Positions 54,601 to 60,937 of a DNA stretch of 64,000 nucleotides are shown here, in pieces. Source of the stretch: Hippopus hippopus (Eukaryota > Mollusca > Bivalvia > Cardiida > Cardiidae); the NCBI GenBank assembly GCA_946811185.2, contig OX328096.1:41492252-41556251 (forward strand), in the 5' to 3' direction. Under the pieces are notes generated by a model. It worked only from the letters and a program-made list of their open reading frames with translations. It had not been told where the DNA came from and ran no database searches. Within the stretch, counting starts at the first letter, position 1, and every line of letters starts with the position of its first letter. Both the position numbers and the translations under genes were made by a program.

Positions 54601-56006
54601 CAATTACTATCATCAGTAATCGGAAAGGAAATTGGCCAAGCAAGGCATTCGTACCAGTAACCCCCTGCTTTCAAGTCTTGTATGCTACCAACTGGGTTAC
54701 TGGGGTTTGTTTACCATGAGAAAAAGGCTTTTGAAAACATTGCGGTCACCAGCACTTCTCCTTTTCCCGCACTGTCCTGTACATTTTCTATGACAAATCC
54801 TTTGAGTTGACATCTACAAATGCTGTCAGTTTGAATCAGCCAACAATTTTGTCATTTGGTAAAAAGTTAACTGACTTGTTATGAATTATTTCATTGTAGG
54901 AGAGTTTGATGGAAGTGTCATGAAGTTCCATGTGCCATGGAGTAATGAAGATTCCTATGAGTTCTTGAAGTATGTAGATCTTCCATCCATTATTAACTTA
55001 CTTATTGTTTGTACTTTTTGGCTGCTGTAGTTTACAAACCTGGAAAACAGTGCAGAAAAGTAGTAGTTACACATCTTTCAAAACTTCTATTATCTGTATT
55101 ATTGAAACATAATTTTCTTTTTGAAATTATCCTCTTCATTGCATATTGTCCTTTTCTAGGGGAATCTGGAAAGGATGATGAATATATATTTCATATTAAG
55201 TGATTTCACAATAAACAGTAAAGTGTGCTCTCTGAACTGTGTTTTGTGTGTCATTTTTGCACAACCGGTAATCAGTAATTTCTTGAACTTAAACCGTTAC
55301 CAAACAGTCAAGAGGTTTTACGACCCCGAAGAATAATGCTTTCAAAAATATCATGGGAAAAGGAGAAAATGCTGTCCTTTTCCAACAATGATTTTTTACC
55401 CTTTTGAAGACAATCCCATCATTTGAGACACATTGAATTTGTTGCCTGTAAGTGCTTTCAAAATAGACAAGTGCAAGATATTGTTGGCTGGCAAAAAGTG
55501 AACACAGGCAGATCCAAAGAAGGGCAAACAAATATTGGGTTTGAATCCCTTGATTTGCCGCTGACTCTACAAGTCGACAAAATTTTGGACTTGTCCCAAT
55601 CAAAAGCACTTGCAGATGACAAACCAAATGTGATTTAGATGTTGAGACTTGTCCTGGAAATGGCAGAAAATGTTGTGGAAAAAGGAAAACATGCTGCTTA
55701 CTAGCATTTTGTCCTTTTTCCACTACTTTTTTAAAAGGCATTGTTAAAGCCTGGAATTGTGTGGTATGGAGTTAGAAATACAGGGCTAAACAACAAACAT
55801 TCTTATTTAGATACAGGGCAAGTGGAAACTTAACCATGAAGGTCCAGTATGTACCCCCTGCTCCAGTATTCTCCCCTGACAACATGGACTTTCAGTTTGG
55901 TGCCCCTGGTCAGGACTTTGATCATGTAGAATTAGCTCTGTACTTGGAACCAACCTGCACATATAAACTACGGCTGAGAGCATCCTTCAAAGAAATGCTA
56001 GGGCAG
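31468..56006 (+). CDS. PGAP1: GPI inositol-deacylase PGAP1, 5' 18 exons (continues off right edge)
   Basis: Eighteen plus-strand exons join without a phase conflict into 620 codons. The N-terminus has a hydrophobic signal anchor (about residues 4-24), then CEMTYMFERPEY, LYVYGEG, the GIPVLFIPGNGGSYKQ oxyanion segment, and the lipase elbow GHSMGG with the nucleophile serine at residue 170, split between exons 6 and 7. A DHL motif near residue 280 (APDHLCVVWC) may hold the catalytic histidine. The rest is lumenal beta-rich sequence up to SFKEMLGQ. PGAP1 sits in the ER membrane and removes the inositol acyl chain from newly made GPI anchors, a step needed for efficient ER export of GPI proteins. 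Vertebrate PGAP1 is about 920 residues, so roughly 300 C-terminal residues with the multi-pass membrane region are missing; no such exons were recognised in 56007-64000. Exon 1 is separated from exon 2 by a 5.7 kb intron holding a 4.8 kb Foldback-like element. Confidence 0.94.
32571..32796 (+). repeat. TTAA-MITE inside the Foldback-like element
   Basis: Left TTAA and arm (GATCCCCAGTTTTAATAAC), diverged hairpin, right end TTTTGTAAAGAGCTAA. Confidence 0.75.
33161..33310 (+). repeat. TTAA-MITE, right end lost
   Basis: TTACCCTTTACCAAACAATC start and a decayed hairpin; a bare terminus fragment CTAACCCTTTACC also lies at 33011-33023. Confidence 0.65.
33594..33629. repeat. TG dinucleotide microsatellite
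   Basis: About 18 TG units. Confidence 0.95.
33649..33800 (-). repeat. TTAA-MITE, eroded fragment
   Basis: ACCAGAATACGAAATGTAAG and AAACATTTGTGGACGAAAAA recall the family right arm in minus orientation; hairpin mostly gone. Confidence 0.5.
33814..33889 (+). repeat. SINE tail fragment
   Basis: CGACATAATTGAAATAGTG and GCATTAAACACCATAC match the 3' tail of the SINE at 37757, with a short duplicated unit (GTGTTAAACACGGC twice). Confidence 0.6.
34157..34672. repeat. Two eroded TTAA-MITE fragments
   Basis: 34157-34255 (ACCCTTTACCAACCCTAC, CGGTTACCAGCGTGTTCTCC) and 34520-34672 (GCTCTTTACCTTATTTGC to GAATTGTTTAGATAAG). Confidence 0.5.
35590..35640 (+). repeat. TTAA-MITE hairpin fragment abutting next copy
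   Basis: Pieces TATGGAAAAAAGCTGGTG and TTTTCTTCTTTTCACACATT end at the TTAA of the following copy. Confidence 0.55.
35641..35870 (-). repeat. TTAA-MITE, full copy inside the Foldback-like element
   Basis: 230 bp, TTAA at both ends; hairpin loop changed to TTGCTTGTTACAAGCAA but still palindromic, which suggests the two arms changed together. Confidence 0.85.
37352..37419 (+). CDS. PGAP1: PGAP1 exon 2
   Basis: Acceptor TTTCTTTCAG. Encodes KIPMARLVNKKFPNYGLYVY and GEG. Phase 0 to 2, donor GTACGT. Confidence 0.92.
37440..37550 (+). repeat. TTAA-MITE, eroded hairpin fragment
   Basis: Begins about 20 bp after PGAP1 exon 2; ACTACATTTGAAAACATTGG and TTGTGTTTTCAAAAG remain. Confidence 0.45.
37757..37938 (+). 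mobile_element. tRNA-derived SINE
   Basis: Pol III A-box-like GTAGCACAGTTGG (37765-37777) and B box GGGTTCGATCCC (37809-37820) head, then a body with GATTGATGATAGTCATTG and a tail ATAATGTTGAGAAACAGC, GCATTAAACACCAAGC and (AATC)n. This tail is typical of bivalve SINEs. Not a functional tRNA: the acceptor ends do not pair. Confidence 0.8.
38158..38384 (-). repeat. TTAA-MITE, full copy
   Basis: PGAP1 intron 2; complete hairpin, right TTAA intact, left end TTTATTCTTTACCAGAC. Confidence 0.85.
38690..38775. repeat. GATCAGAC short palindrome
   Basis: GAAGATCAAGATTAGAATG and CAGTCTGATCTTGGATCTAC facing each other. Confidence 0.5.
38887..38907 (+). CDS. PGAP1: PGAP1 exon 3, 21-nt microexon
   Basis: Acceptor ATTTCAG, donor GTAAGT. 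Encodes HYARMLS between the GEG and GIPVLF motifs. It fits phase 2 on both sides, where human PGAP1 has a short segment of similar length. Confidence 0.8.
39361..39425 (+). CDS. PGAP1: PGAP1 exon 4, oxyanion strand
   Basis: Encodes DMKPDGIPVLFIPGNGGSYK and Q, the strand and oxyanion loop of the alpha/beta hydrolase. Phase 2 to 1. Confidence 0.93.
39536..39740 (+). repeat. TTAA-MITE, eroded copy
   Basis: PGAP1 intron 4; CTTTATCACACAATCCCACG start, hairpin with AGTTAGCAGC centre, right end lost. Confidence 0.7.
40255..40386 (+). CDS. PGAP1: PGAP1 exon 5
   Basis: Encodes VRSMGSVTFRRAIDK, YHFNFFAVDLHEELSAFHG and a QKQTG end, all recognisable in the family. Phase 1 to 1, donor GTAGGC. A MITE copy begins only 23 bp after the donor. 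Confidence 0.93.
40409..40586 (-). repeat. TTAA-MITE, copy with internal deletion
   Basis: PGAP1 intron 5, starting 23 bp after the exon 5 donor. TTAA at both ends; part between the arm and hairpin deleted (GACAATAAGTTGTGGG). Confidence 0.85.
41096..41187 (+). CDS. PGAP1: PGAP1 exon 6, nucleophile elbow first half
   Basis: Encodes EFVHQAIKKIFSLYKT and KTVVLLGHSM. The catalytic Ser170 codon is four bases before the donor GTAAGA. Confidence 0.94.
41335..41590 (+). repeat. SINE-like repeat
   Basis: Head TGGCTCAATGGCTAAG resembles an A box; GGGCAAGGCACCTCAGAGCC and AACACACAAATAAGTG are shared with 50200-50345. Confidence 0.45.
41674..41770 (+). CDS. PGAP1: PGAP1 exon 7, nucleophile elbow second half
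   Basis: Begins GGMIARGLFTLPDFDP and ends ATPNQYP. The Gly-Gly completes GHSMGG. Phase 0 to 1. Confidence 0.94.
41799..42051 (+). repeat. TTAA-MITE, full copy with small duplication
   Basis: Starts 28 bp after PGAP1 exon 7. An extra repeat of AAAGCCCTC..CCTAT..CTTTT after the hairpin makes it 253 bp. Confidence 0.82.
42090..42190. repeat. GATCAGAC repeat fragment
   Basis: GTAGCTCAAGATTAGACTG with weak inverse further on. Confidence 0.4.
42799..43022 (+). repeat. TTAA-MITE, full but eroded copy
   Basis: Ends 30 bp before PGAP1 exon 8. TTAA ends present, second hairpin arm changed to CTTCTTCTTTTCCCGACG. Confidence 0.8.
43053..43210 (+). CDS. PGAP1: PGAP1 exon 8
   Basis: Encodes VLTLDPELAEFHRQTNEYWK, LVSSGGADKDIQVRGGLTPL and DG. 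It corresponds to the family's SxxGGxxDxxVRSGLT region. Acceptor CCCCCAG, donor GTAAGT. Confidence 0.92.
43530..43737 (-). repeat. TTAA-MITE, eroded copy
   Basis: TAACTTTGTACCAAACTAG start, compact hairpin AGGAGAAAATCCTGGTTATC, degraded right end. Confidence 0.75.
43945..44290 (-). repeat. Dispersed repeat of the GGGTGCCA family
   Basis: CATAGCCCTAGCATTGTCAT, AACATTGACATTTTCTAATA, GTTGTTAACTATCAAAAATG and GGCACCCGCATGTTGTGCTC; same body as 50915-51880. Confidence 0.6.
44328..44360 (+). CDS. PGAP1: PGAP1 exon 9, 33-nt small exon
   Basis: Encodes IVDEDHAISAT between phase-0 introns with a good acceptor (CATTTTAG) and donor (GTAAGT). It sits where the family has a short Ser/His-rich loop. Confidence 0.8.
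44606..44860 (+). mobile_element. GAGCCATGCTCTG-family MITE
   Basis: ATTGAGCAATGCCCAGGGG start and TCACAGAGCATGGCTCAT end; centre CTCAGCCTGCGCAGGCTGAC. Confidence 0.75.
44895..44953 (+). repeat. TTAA-MITE right-end fragment
   Basis: TTGCAAAGGCTTTTAGTATG to ACCTGGTAAAGAGTTAA. Confidence 0.65.
45091..45318 (+). repeat. TTAA-MITE, full copy
   Basis: Left TTAA, duplicated phrase (GTGACTCTTGAGTTAGTGACTC) in the left arm, well-kept hairpin, right end decayed. Confidence 0.8.
45320..46290. other. Unannotated PGAP1 intron 9 sequence
   Basis: AT-rich, no repeat family, exon or structure recognised. Confidence 0.4.
46293..46412 (+). CDS. PGAP1: PGAP1 exon 10, possible catalytic His
   Basis: Encodes PTHSPKVWVAPDHLCVVWCK and then QLVFAFARSLFDIVDENTKM. 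The W-V-x-x-D-H-L pattern is strongly conserved; H280 may be the triad histidine (inference). Confidence 0.92.
46748..46912 (+). CDS. PGAP1: PGAP1 exon 11
   Basis: 55 codons, phase 0 to 0. Encodes ITDDVAHRMSVFRHHFLHHS and EETWKWTKDK. The histidine-rich segment matches the YHHFIRHPS region of the family. Confidence 0.9.
47345..47569 (-). repeat. TTAA-MITE, eroded full copy
   Basis: ACTGTACCAAACGACAAAAA start, hairpin AGAAAGTGTTGGTTAGCATC, TTAA right end. Confidence 0.78.
47987..48064 (+). CDS. PGAP1: PGAP1 exon 12
   Basis: 26 codons, phase 0 to 0, encoding VVEETYLVVPVVEYDAIDHA and VVVSNI. Acceptor ATTACAG, donor GTAAGT. Lower similarity but correct place and phase. Confidence 0.82.
48356..48408 (+). 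CDS. PGAP1: PGAP1 exon 13
   Basis: Encodes PQDSWICTCDLKPGQKE and two bases of the next codon. It matches the SWIFAC-like motif of the family. Donor GTACGT. Confidence 0.82.
48442..48675 (-). repeat. TTAA-MITE, full copy
   Basis: Starts 33 bp after PGAP1 exon 13. TTAA at both ends and a good hairpin. Confidence 0.84.
48894..48957 (+). CDS. PGAP1: PGAP1 exon 14
   Basis: Encodes CSVCRDISSTGNLIPPLYSQ and KK, corresponding to the cysteine-containing stretch after SWI(F)AC in other PGAP1 proteins. Phase 2 to 0. Confidence 0.8.
49045..49269 (+). repeat. TTAA-MITE, eroded full copy
   Basis: TTAATCCTTTAACAAACAAT start, first hairpin arm partly duplicated (AAAACTTTGGAAACATTGTG), ends GGAAACTGTTAA. 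Confidence 0.75.
49387..49606. mobile_element. Second TTAA-flanked MITE family (212 bp)
   Basis: TTAA at 49387-49390 and 49603-49606 enclose inverted ends GGATAGGGCACCCTAATG and CATTAGGGTGCCCTATCC, continuing as GTGTAACA / TGTTACAC. Its sequence is unrelated to the abundant TTAA family. Non-autonomous; TTAA suggests piggyBac-type mobilisation. Confidence 0.85.
50004..50202 (-). repeat. TTAA-MITE, left hairpin arm lost
   Basis: GACTCTTTACCATACAAC start, only the right hairpin arm (CACCAGCGTGTTCTCC), weak right end. Confidence 0.7.
50203..50343 (+). repeat. SINE-like repeat
   Basis: GTAGCTGGTAGAGATGGTGG head and CACCGTAGAGCCCCTGCGT body, related to 41335-41590. Confidence 0.4.
50344..50572 (-). 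repeat. TTAA-MITE, full copy
   Basis: 229 bp, TTAA at both ends; ends 63 bp before PGAP1 exon 15. Confidence 0.87.
50636..50716 (+). CDS. PGAP1: PGAP1 exon 15
   Basis: 27 codons, phase 0 to 0, encoding AVHIDLDAPDMAAVSHIVVV and IPPTNSR; matches the region LSHLVVYVP of the family. Confidence 0.86.
50915..51880 (-). repeat. Dispersed repeat of the GGGTGCCA family, split by a hAT-like element
   Basis: At least two units of about 155 bp (GTTGTTGACTATCAAAAGGG and GTTGTTAACTATCAAAAGGG), interrupted at 51263-51794 and resuming with TCAAGTCATGCCTC to GGCACCCTCATGTGGTGCTC. Confidence 0.7.
51263..51794. mobile_element. hAT-like non-autonomous element with 5 bp duplication
   Basis: 532 bp with inverted ends CAGGGTTGTAAAATTCC and CAGGGGTGTAAAATTTTT (right end read in reverse), both followed by GTCC words. 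ATCAA directly repeats at 51258-51262 and 51795-51799. CAGGG(G)TGTAAAA ends are hAT-like; hAT elements usually make 8 bp duplications, so the class is tentative. Confidence 0.65.
52170..52401 (+). CDS. PGAP1: PGAP1 exon 16 (largest exon)
   Basis: 232 nt, phase 0 to 1. Encodes VEVIGEVYNQGRRYLSNSVP, LTLGTNALYYRLKLYNLNNV and a KCTNKKPG end. The NALYYRLKLYN strand is a clear PGAP1 beta-domain motif. Confidence 0.9.
52436..53982 (+). repeat. Tandem array, about 145 bp unit (GGTCA family), complete element
   Basis: Begins TTGCTCATCTGAAAACGAAG and ends GGTGAGCAACTTCAGGGCCA then GGCCCTCTTG. About ten units spaced 144-146 bp (CCTTGTGTA at 52527, 52671, 52817, 52961, 53107, 53251), each with GGTCAAAAACTAGGTCACTA and TCTAGAGACCACATTTTCAG. 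It lies in PGAP1 intron 16. Open frames here repeat the same peptide and are artefacts. Confidence 0.88.
53983..54170 (-). mobile_element. SINE, diverged
   Basis: Minus-strand copy: B-box-like TTGAATCCTGAA, body GGATTGATGAAAGTAAT and ATTCATTCCTCTCTAAT. Confidence 0.5.
54366..54450 (+). repeat. TTAA-MITE, eroded fragment
   Basis: TTAAAACCCTTACAAAACAA start followed by a degraded hairpin. Confidence 0.45.
54545..54710 (-). mobile_element. tRNA-derived SINE
   Basis: On the minus strand: AGTAACCCAGTTGGTAGC (A box), GGGGGTTACTGGTACGAATG in the B-box region, then GATTACTGATGATAGTAATT and CAGGATTCATTCCTCTC, matching the SINE at 37757. Confidence 0.7.
54711..54870 (+). repeat. TTAA-MITE, left end lost
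   Basis: Starts mid-arm next to the SINE and ends in GGTAAAAAGTTAA 29 bp before PGAP1 exon 17; hairpin shortened. Confidence 0.72.
54900..54969 (+). CDS. PGAP1: PGAP1 exon 17
   Basis: Encodes EFDGSVMKFHVPWSNEDSYE and FL; the HVPWSxEDS motif is diagnostic. Phase 1 to 2, donor GTATGT. A MITE ends 29 bp before the exon. Confidence 0.9.
55290..55502 (+). repeat. TTAA-MITE, hairpin partly deleted
   Basis: TTAAACCGTTACCAAACAGT start, AGAAAATGCTGTCCTTTTCC hairpin with its loop half missing. Confidence 0.75.
55570..55775 (-). repeat. TTAA-MITE, eroded copy
   Basis: Ends 36 bp before PGAP1 exon 18 (GTGTGGTATGGAGTTA). Confidence 0.75.
55811..56006 (+). CDS. PGAP1: PGAP1 exon 18 (last recognised)
   Basis: Encodes KYRASGNLTMKVQYVPPAPV, FDHVELALYLEPTCTYKLRL and RASFKEMLGQ, ending at a phase-0 GTAAGA donor. 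It matches the end of the lumenal domain just before the membrane region of PGAP1. Confidence 0.9.
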
Positions 56007-56259
56007 GTAAGAATTGTGGTGAATATGGTTGCACCTCTAAGTTATTTTTTCTTGATAGAGACTGTTTGGCAGCAGCATATATTGACTGTTGTCTGCATTT
56101 AGAAAAGGTGGAAAATGGTTAGCACAGACAAATTTGACTATTTACATCAGAAAATGAAGCACACTGATATTTTACTACTTTAAAATGAAGACTTTTGCTT
56201 GTCTCTGATAAGTGGTATACATAAACTTTTTGGCACTATAGGCAAAAGCTTGGGCTTTA

Positions 56260-56345
56260 GGGAACTGCATAGGTCAAGATCAGACTGCACGAAATGTGCA
56301 GCCATATTGTGGATCTTTAGTATCAGTTTATTTTGTCAATCCATA
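56260..56345. repeat. GATCAGAC fragment
   Basis: AGGTCAAGATCAGACTGCAC followed by GAAATGTGCAGCC. Confidence 0.45.
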
Positions 56346-56429
56346 AGATAAAACTTTCAGTAAAGTTTCAGTGGTTTGTACTTTCACCAGTCAAAAGAGG
56401 TGGAGTTTATATATTTAGTGATGAAAGAC

Positions 56430-56661
56430 TTAACCTTTACCACATAATCCACTGTTTTAAGTACCCTGAGGAGGAGGGCTTTTGAAAACATTGTTGGAAA
56501 AGGAGAAAACTTTTTTGAAACATTGGAAAAAGAGAAAATACTCTCAATGTTTTCAATACATTCAAAGATGAACTCAATCATTTAAACTGTATTCAATTTG
56601 TCAGCTGCACATGCTTTGAATTTGGATGAGTCTAAAATTTTGTCATTTGGTAAAGAATTAG
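56430..56661 (+). repeat. TTAA-MITE, full copy with altered hairpin
   Basis: Left TTAA, direct repeat inside the hairpin (GGAAAAGGAGAAAAC, GGAAAAAGAGAAAATAC), right end GGTAAAGAATTA. Confidence 0.78.
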
Positions 56662-56782
56662 TACTGTAGTTCTACCCTCTCTGACATAAGAGAATCTCTA
56701 CAGTGAAAAGGCTTTACAAAACGAAGAGGAAGAAACAAAAAATTCATGTACAAATAATTCGTTACATACAGATGCTAGGCCA

Positions 56783-56966
56783 GTATTCACACCATTCTCA
56801 TAATTTTTTGAATTTTTGTACCATATTCCTCAACCATTTTAAATAAGATTCTTAGTCTAATACTTAACCATTTGGTGAAGCCAGCCAGAAATTGTGTTCC
56901 ATTGAAATTTACAAGATTCTTGAGAATTAGACTAAGAATGTTGCTAAGAATGGTTGGTAAATGTGG
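56783..56966. mobile_element. GTATTCAC..CCATTCTTA palindromic MITE, eroded
   Basis: Inverted ends CAGTATTCACACCATTCT and AAGAATGGTTGGTAAAT; inner AGATTCTTAGTCTAATAC / GAGAATTAGACTAAGAA. Confidence 0.65.
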
Positions 56967-57062
56967 GCCCTGGATTCCCAGACTGGATTCCAATCAGATA
57001 AGGTGAAATATTCTCTATCAAGCAAACAGATGGCTTATTGTGGAATTGGATTTGATTTTAGA

Positions 57063-57302
57063 ATAACTCTATACCAAACAACAAACTTTTAGACTGGTTC
57101 AAATTGAAAGCATTTGCAGACAACAATCGTAGTAGCTCAAATAATGATTTATGTCTAATGATTTATGTCTTGATAAGGTAGCAAACATTGTGGAAAAAGG
57201 AGAAAATGCTGGTTATCAGCATTTTCTCCTTTTCCCACTATGTTTTAAAAAGTCAACTTCTTCAGGGTTGTTAAAACTTGTAATTGTGGGGTAAAGGGAT
57301 AA
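57063..57302 (-). repeat. TTAA-MITE, full copy
   Basis: ATAACTCTATACCAAACAAC start; small duplication TAATGATTTATGTCT in the arm; complete hairpin. Confidence 0.8.
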
Positions 57303-57479
57303 TCAGTTAACAGGACTGCTAGCTGTTGCCTTGCTGTTATTAATGAAATACTTATCCATATTTTTACTTTCTTAAAAGTTTTTAACTTTGCAGCTCTTAC
57401 CACAAAGGATCTTCGTTGCATATTTTATTTAAGGTTATATTTTCAGTAAAATCACCTGTTAATTTAAGATTTTTTTTAT

Positions 57480-57526
57480 GAATGAGTGGAGGGTTATGTT
57501 ATGAATGAGTGGAGGGTTATGTACAA
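57480..57526. repeat. Short tandem duplication
   Basis: ATGAATGAGTGGAGGGTTAT occurs twice in a row. Confidence 0.9.
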
Positions 57527-58009
57527 TTAGCAAGATTTTTTTTTATTTTATCCTTTCTTCTCTTCGAGTCTAAGCTTGTCAATTGGAGAAGCGCATACAT
57601 TCTTGCAAACTTTTCAGCTTTTGTCAAACTGTAATCTAAGGAATGTATTAACTTGAAGAACACCTATAAGGATTTAAATTGCTTTTGAACACAGTAAAGA
57701 CGATGGTCCATCTGCATTTTCTCTTTTGGGTATAGTTCAGATGCAAATTATACTGATGAGGAACATCCTTCAAATTGCCATGTCTTTTTCTTGTTTTAAA
57801 CATACCAAAAAAAAAGAAAACACTTGTATTTATCCTTTTCCCCTCTCCTAGCACCTCTTGACAACTCTGTTTTTGAAGGTTGTGTGAACATTGTGCCATA
57901 CAGAGAAATTTCTCTAAATGAGCTGTCTCCATTTGTTACAGTGTTTCCTTGATTATCTACATCAAAATTTATTTCTACATGTGTGCTTTATTTTGCTTAA
58001 GAACCTTTT

Positions 58010-58223
58010 TACTTCTTTACCAGAGGATACAATTTTAGACATCAAAACTGAAAACAGTTGTAGATGACATTAAACATGTCTCTGATGATGGCATTTGTCT
58101 TTGAATGGGTAGAAAACATATTGAAAATGCTGGTTACCAGCATTTTCTCCTTTGTCCATGATGTTTTCAAAAGCCTGTTTTCTTAGAGTTGTTAGATATC
58201 TGTATTGTTTGGTAAAAGTTTAA
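58010..58223 (-). repeat. TTAA-MITE, eroded copy
   Basis: CTTCTTTACCAGAGGATAC start, hairpin with left arm shortened, GGTAAAAGTTTAA end. Confidence 0.75.
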
Positions 58224-58449
58224 AGAATACCAAGAATTGAACATGGACAAATTGAATGGATTTCTTAGGATTGCCTACATCTTTTGATCTCTAGTAAAGG
58301 GCCCTGTAATGATTGTATCCAGTGTAGCAACATGTATGCTGTACAACTCCAAATAAAACTTGAAAAGTGTTATACAGAAATGACAGGTTGTTTATATTTG
58401 TGTGTGCCATTCATTATCCAGCAATCACCTTTATAAACCTGGGTCTTTG

Positions 58450-58995
58450 AATATAGAACAGAACAGAAACTTTATTCAGAATATTGGCTTAAACACATAA
58501 GGTTCATCGTCGAACACATAAATTGTAAATACATGCATGAGTATGGACAAAACAAACTAACAAACAAACAAAAAACAAATGATATCAAATGGGTATCCTG
58601 AAATGAATGAGTGAATACGGAAATAATGAATAATAAAAGTAAAACATGTACATAACACATTAGAGAATGAAAAGCATTAAGTAAGTAAGATGTCAGGCGT
58701 AGACTTGCAGTCTTATATAGTAGCAGTATAGTATATTTATGATTAATATATACCATCAAACTCAAACTTAAGAATGTACTGGGCAAAAAGATTGGATGCA
58801 ATTGTTTTTTTTTTCCTTCTGAATAATTTCTATAGTTCACCACAGGTAGGAAATTTAAAGCAAGATTCAAAAGTATGAATATCGGAATCGATAATTTTTG
58901 CCTAGATTTTGGCAAGACATTGTTCAATATTAGGCAAAGCCAAAGGTATGTATGTAACTGCCTCAAGGCAGTTAATCATAGAGCCCTCCAAATCC
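58450..58995 (-). mobile_element. Probable non-LTR retrotransposon 3' end
   Basis: Read on the minus strand it ends TATTCTGAATAAAGTTTCTG and then TTCTG repeats, a poly(A)-signal-like and short-tandem tail typical of LINE 3' ends in molluscs. The 164-codon open frame on this strand is hydrophobic, low in Gly and Ala, matches no protein I know, and is most likely 3' untranslated sequence. Confidence 0.45.
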
Positions 58996-59006
58996 AGAAG
59001 GTTATT

Positions 59007-59025
59007 GGGGGGGGGGGGGGGGGGG
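59007..59025. repeat. Run of 19 G
   Basis: Uninterrupted homopolymer, the longest G run in the window; possible assembly or sequencing problem point. Confidence 0.95.
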
Positions 59026-59375
59026 AGTTACAAATAAAGTCACTGTTGGGCCAAAGGATGATTTCTTGTTATCTTAAAAAGATAAAGATAGTAATGTGTG
59101 TAAGGAGGAATCCTTTAATTTGTTTGATTAATTGAAATGCCTGATGCTCATACATAATTGATAGACCCAGCAGCTGATTAGCTCTGTACCTCCTGAGAAA
59201 AAAACAACAAAACTAGCAGACAACTTGGAAAATTCTCTTGTGAAATAAAGATATTCAACATGTGTTAAGGTTAAAAACATGAAGAGTGGCAAAAGGAGAA
59301 ATTGCTTGTTACAAGCGCTTTCTGCTTTGAATCAAGACGATCTGCTACAAGACTATAGAGGTCTTTAATGTGCTT

Positions 59376-59599
59376 ATGAATCCTTTACCAAACAAGTTTT
59401 AACAACCTTGAAAAAGAATGCTTTTGAAAACATTGTGGGAAAAGGAGAAAATTCTAGTAAACAGAATTTTCTCCTATTTGTACAATGTTTTTTACTCAAT
59501 TACAGACAAATATATCATTTGAGCCATATTCGATAATATTGTCTGCAAATGCTTTCAATTTGGGAGAGTCTAAAGTTTTGTTACCTAGGACAGGATTAA
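59376..59599 (+). repeat. TTAA-MITE, eroded full copy
   Basis: ATCCTTTACCAAACAAG start, hairpin with AGAAAATTCTAGTAAACAGA centre, TTAA right end. Confidence 0.78.
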
Positions 59600-59884
59600 C
59601 ACCACATTTGTTCATTTATAATAGATAGACCTGCCAACTGATCAAATGATAGTGATGGTCTTATTGCAATAAAATGTCATTAGATTGTTCTGTCCAAGAC
59701 AGAAACTAGGCACAGTTATATGTTAAAGAGAGAGTCACACTATTGTTTGATGAGATTTGAGTTTGTTTGTATAGAGGAAACGTTCCAATTCTGTCTTAAA
59801 CTGAAAATGGACCTATACTGTCTACCACCTGATACTAAATTATTACCGAAATAAACACAGTGAAAATCTAGTTTAAGACCATGA

Positions 59885-60030
59885 TTAACTCTTTACCAAA
59901 CAGCAAAATTTTAGACTTGTCCAAATTGAAGGTATTTGCAGACGACGAATGTGACTAAAGAATTGAAATTTGTTTTTGAAAGAGAAAACATTGTGAGAAA
60001 AGGAGAAAATGCTGGTTATCAGGATTGTTT
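59885..60030 (-). repeat. TTAA-MITE, truncated in the hairpin
   Basis: TTAACTCTTTACCAAACAGC arm and first hairpin arm, broken at GCTGGTTATCAGGATTG. Confidence 0.78.
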
Positions 60031-60140
60031 CATATAGACTTAAAAGTCAAATTTGTTTACTTGATAGCAAAAGACTTCAGCCAAATGTGGATCTAGTTAC
60101 AGTTTAGAATAAGATAGTAACAAGAGGAGAAACTGAGTTT

Positions 60141-60331
60141 GTATTCACCAACCATTCTTAAGAACATTCTTAGTCTTATTCCCCAGAATTTTATTTTTTA
60201 AATTTGAAAGTAACACAACTTCTGATTGGCTAAACCATTTGGTTTTTCCAATCAGAAGTTTTGTTGCTTTCAAATTTAGAAAATCTTTAAGAGTAAGACT
60301 AAGAATATTCTTAAGAATGGTTGTTGAATAC
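60141..60331. mobile_element. GTATTCACCAACCATTCTTA palindromic MITE
   Basis: Ends GTATTCACCAACCATTCTTA and AAGAATGGTTGTTGAATAC, inner AACTTCTGATTGG / CCAATCAGAAGTT; almost one complete hairpin of about 190 bp. Confidence 0.82.
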
Positions 60332-60528
60332 AGACCCTGGTCACACTGTGCAGTTTTTGCATTCAGAAGTGATTCACTATGGATCCATCAGAAAAGATAC
60401 ATAAGTCATTAGGGACATGATAAAAAGAAACAATCAAATTTATAAGATGGAGACATAAATTAAGCTTTAGGTACCCAAGCACATCTTTTGCTTTTTACCA
60501 AACAACAAAAAAAAAAGACCCATCCTAA

Positions 60529-60757
60529 TTAACCCTTTCCCAAATGGCAAATTTTGGACCAGACCGAATTGAAAGCATTTTGCAGATGACAAATTAACAG
60601 TTGCTAAAAAGATGATTTTTCTTTATGATAGGGTAGAAAATATTGTGGGAAAAGGAGAAAATGCTGGTTACCAGCATTTTCTCCTTTTCCCACAATGTTT
60701 TCAAAAGGCTTCTATTCCTGACCCGTAAAAACCAGGGATTGTTTGGGAAAGGGTTAA
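60529..60757 (-). repeat. TTAA-MITE, full copy
   Basis: 229 bp, perfect hairpin, TTAA at both ends; right TTAA (60754-60757) shared with the following truncated copy. Confidence 0.88.
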
Positions 60758-60937
60758 AAGCTTTTGCAGGCAACATATTAAATGTTGCTCATATGAAAGG
60801 GTAGAAAAGAGTATAAACCCTTTTCTATGTCTGTGAAAAGGTTGAAAACATTGTGGGAAAAGGAAAAAATGCCGTTTACCAGCATTTTCTCCTTTTCCCT
60901 CAATGTTTTCAAAAACGCTTTTTCTTCAGGGTAATGA
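60754..60937 (-). repeat. TTAA-MITE truncated into a tandem array
   Basis: Starts mid-arm at the shared TTAA (TTAAAAGCTTTTGCAGGCAA), keeps a hairpin, then switches at TCAGGGTAATGAATG to the GGTCA array. Confidence 0.75.

Noticed and set aside
57393..57440. Possible alternative terminal exon of PGAP1 (LLPQRIFVAYFI then stop)
   Set aside because: Acceptor and phase fit, but the peptide does not resemble PGAP1 and the context is plain AT-rich intron; too weak to annotate.
58472..58966. 164-codon minus-strand open frame, hydrophobic
   Set aside because: No recognised motif, low-complexity Leu/Phe/Ser content from AT-rich sequence, and it ends in a LINE-like AATAAAG plus TTCTG tail. Treated as retrotransposon 3' sequence.
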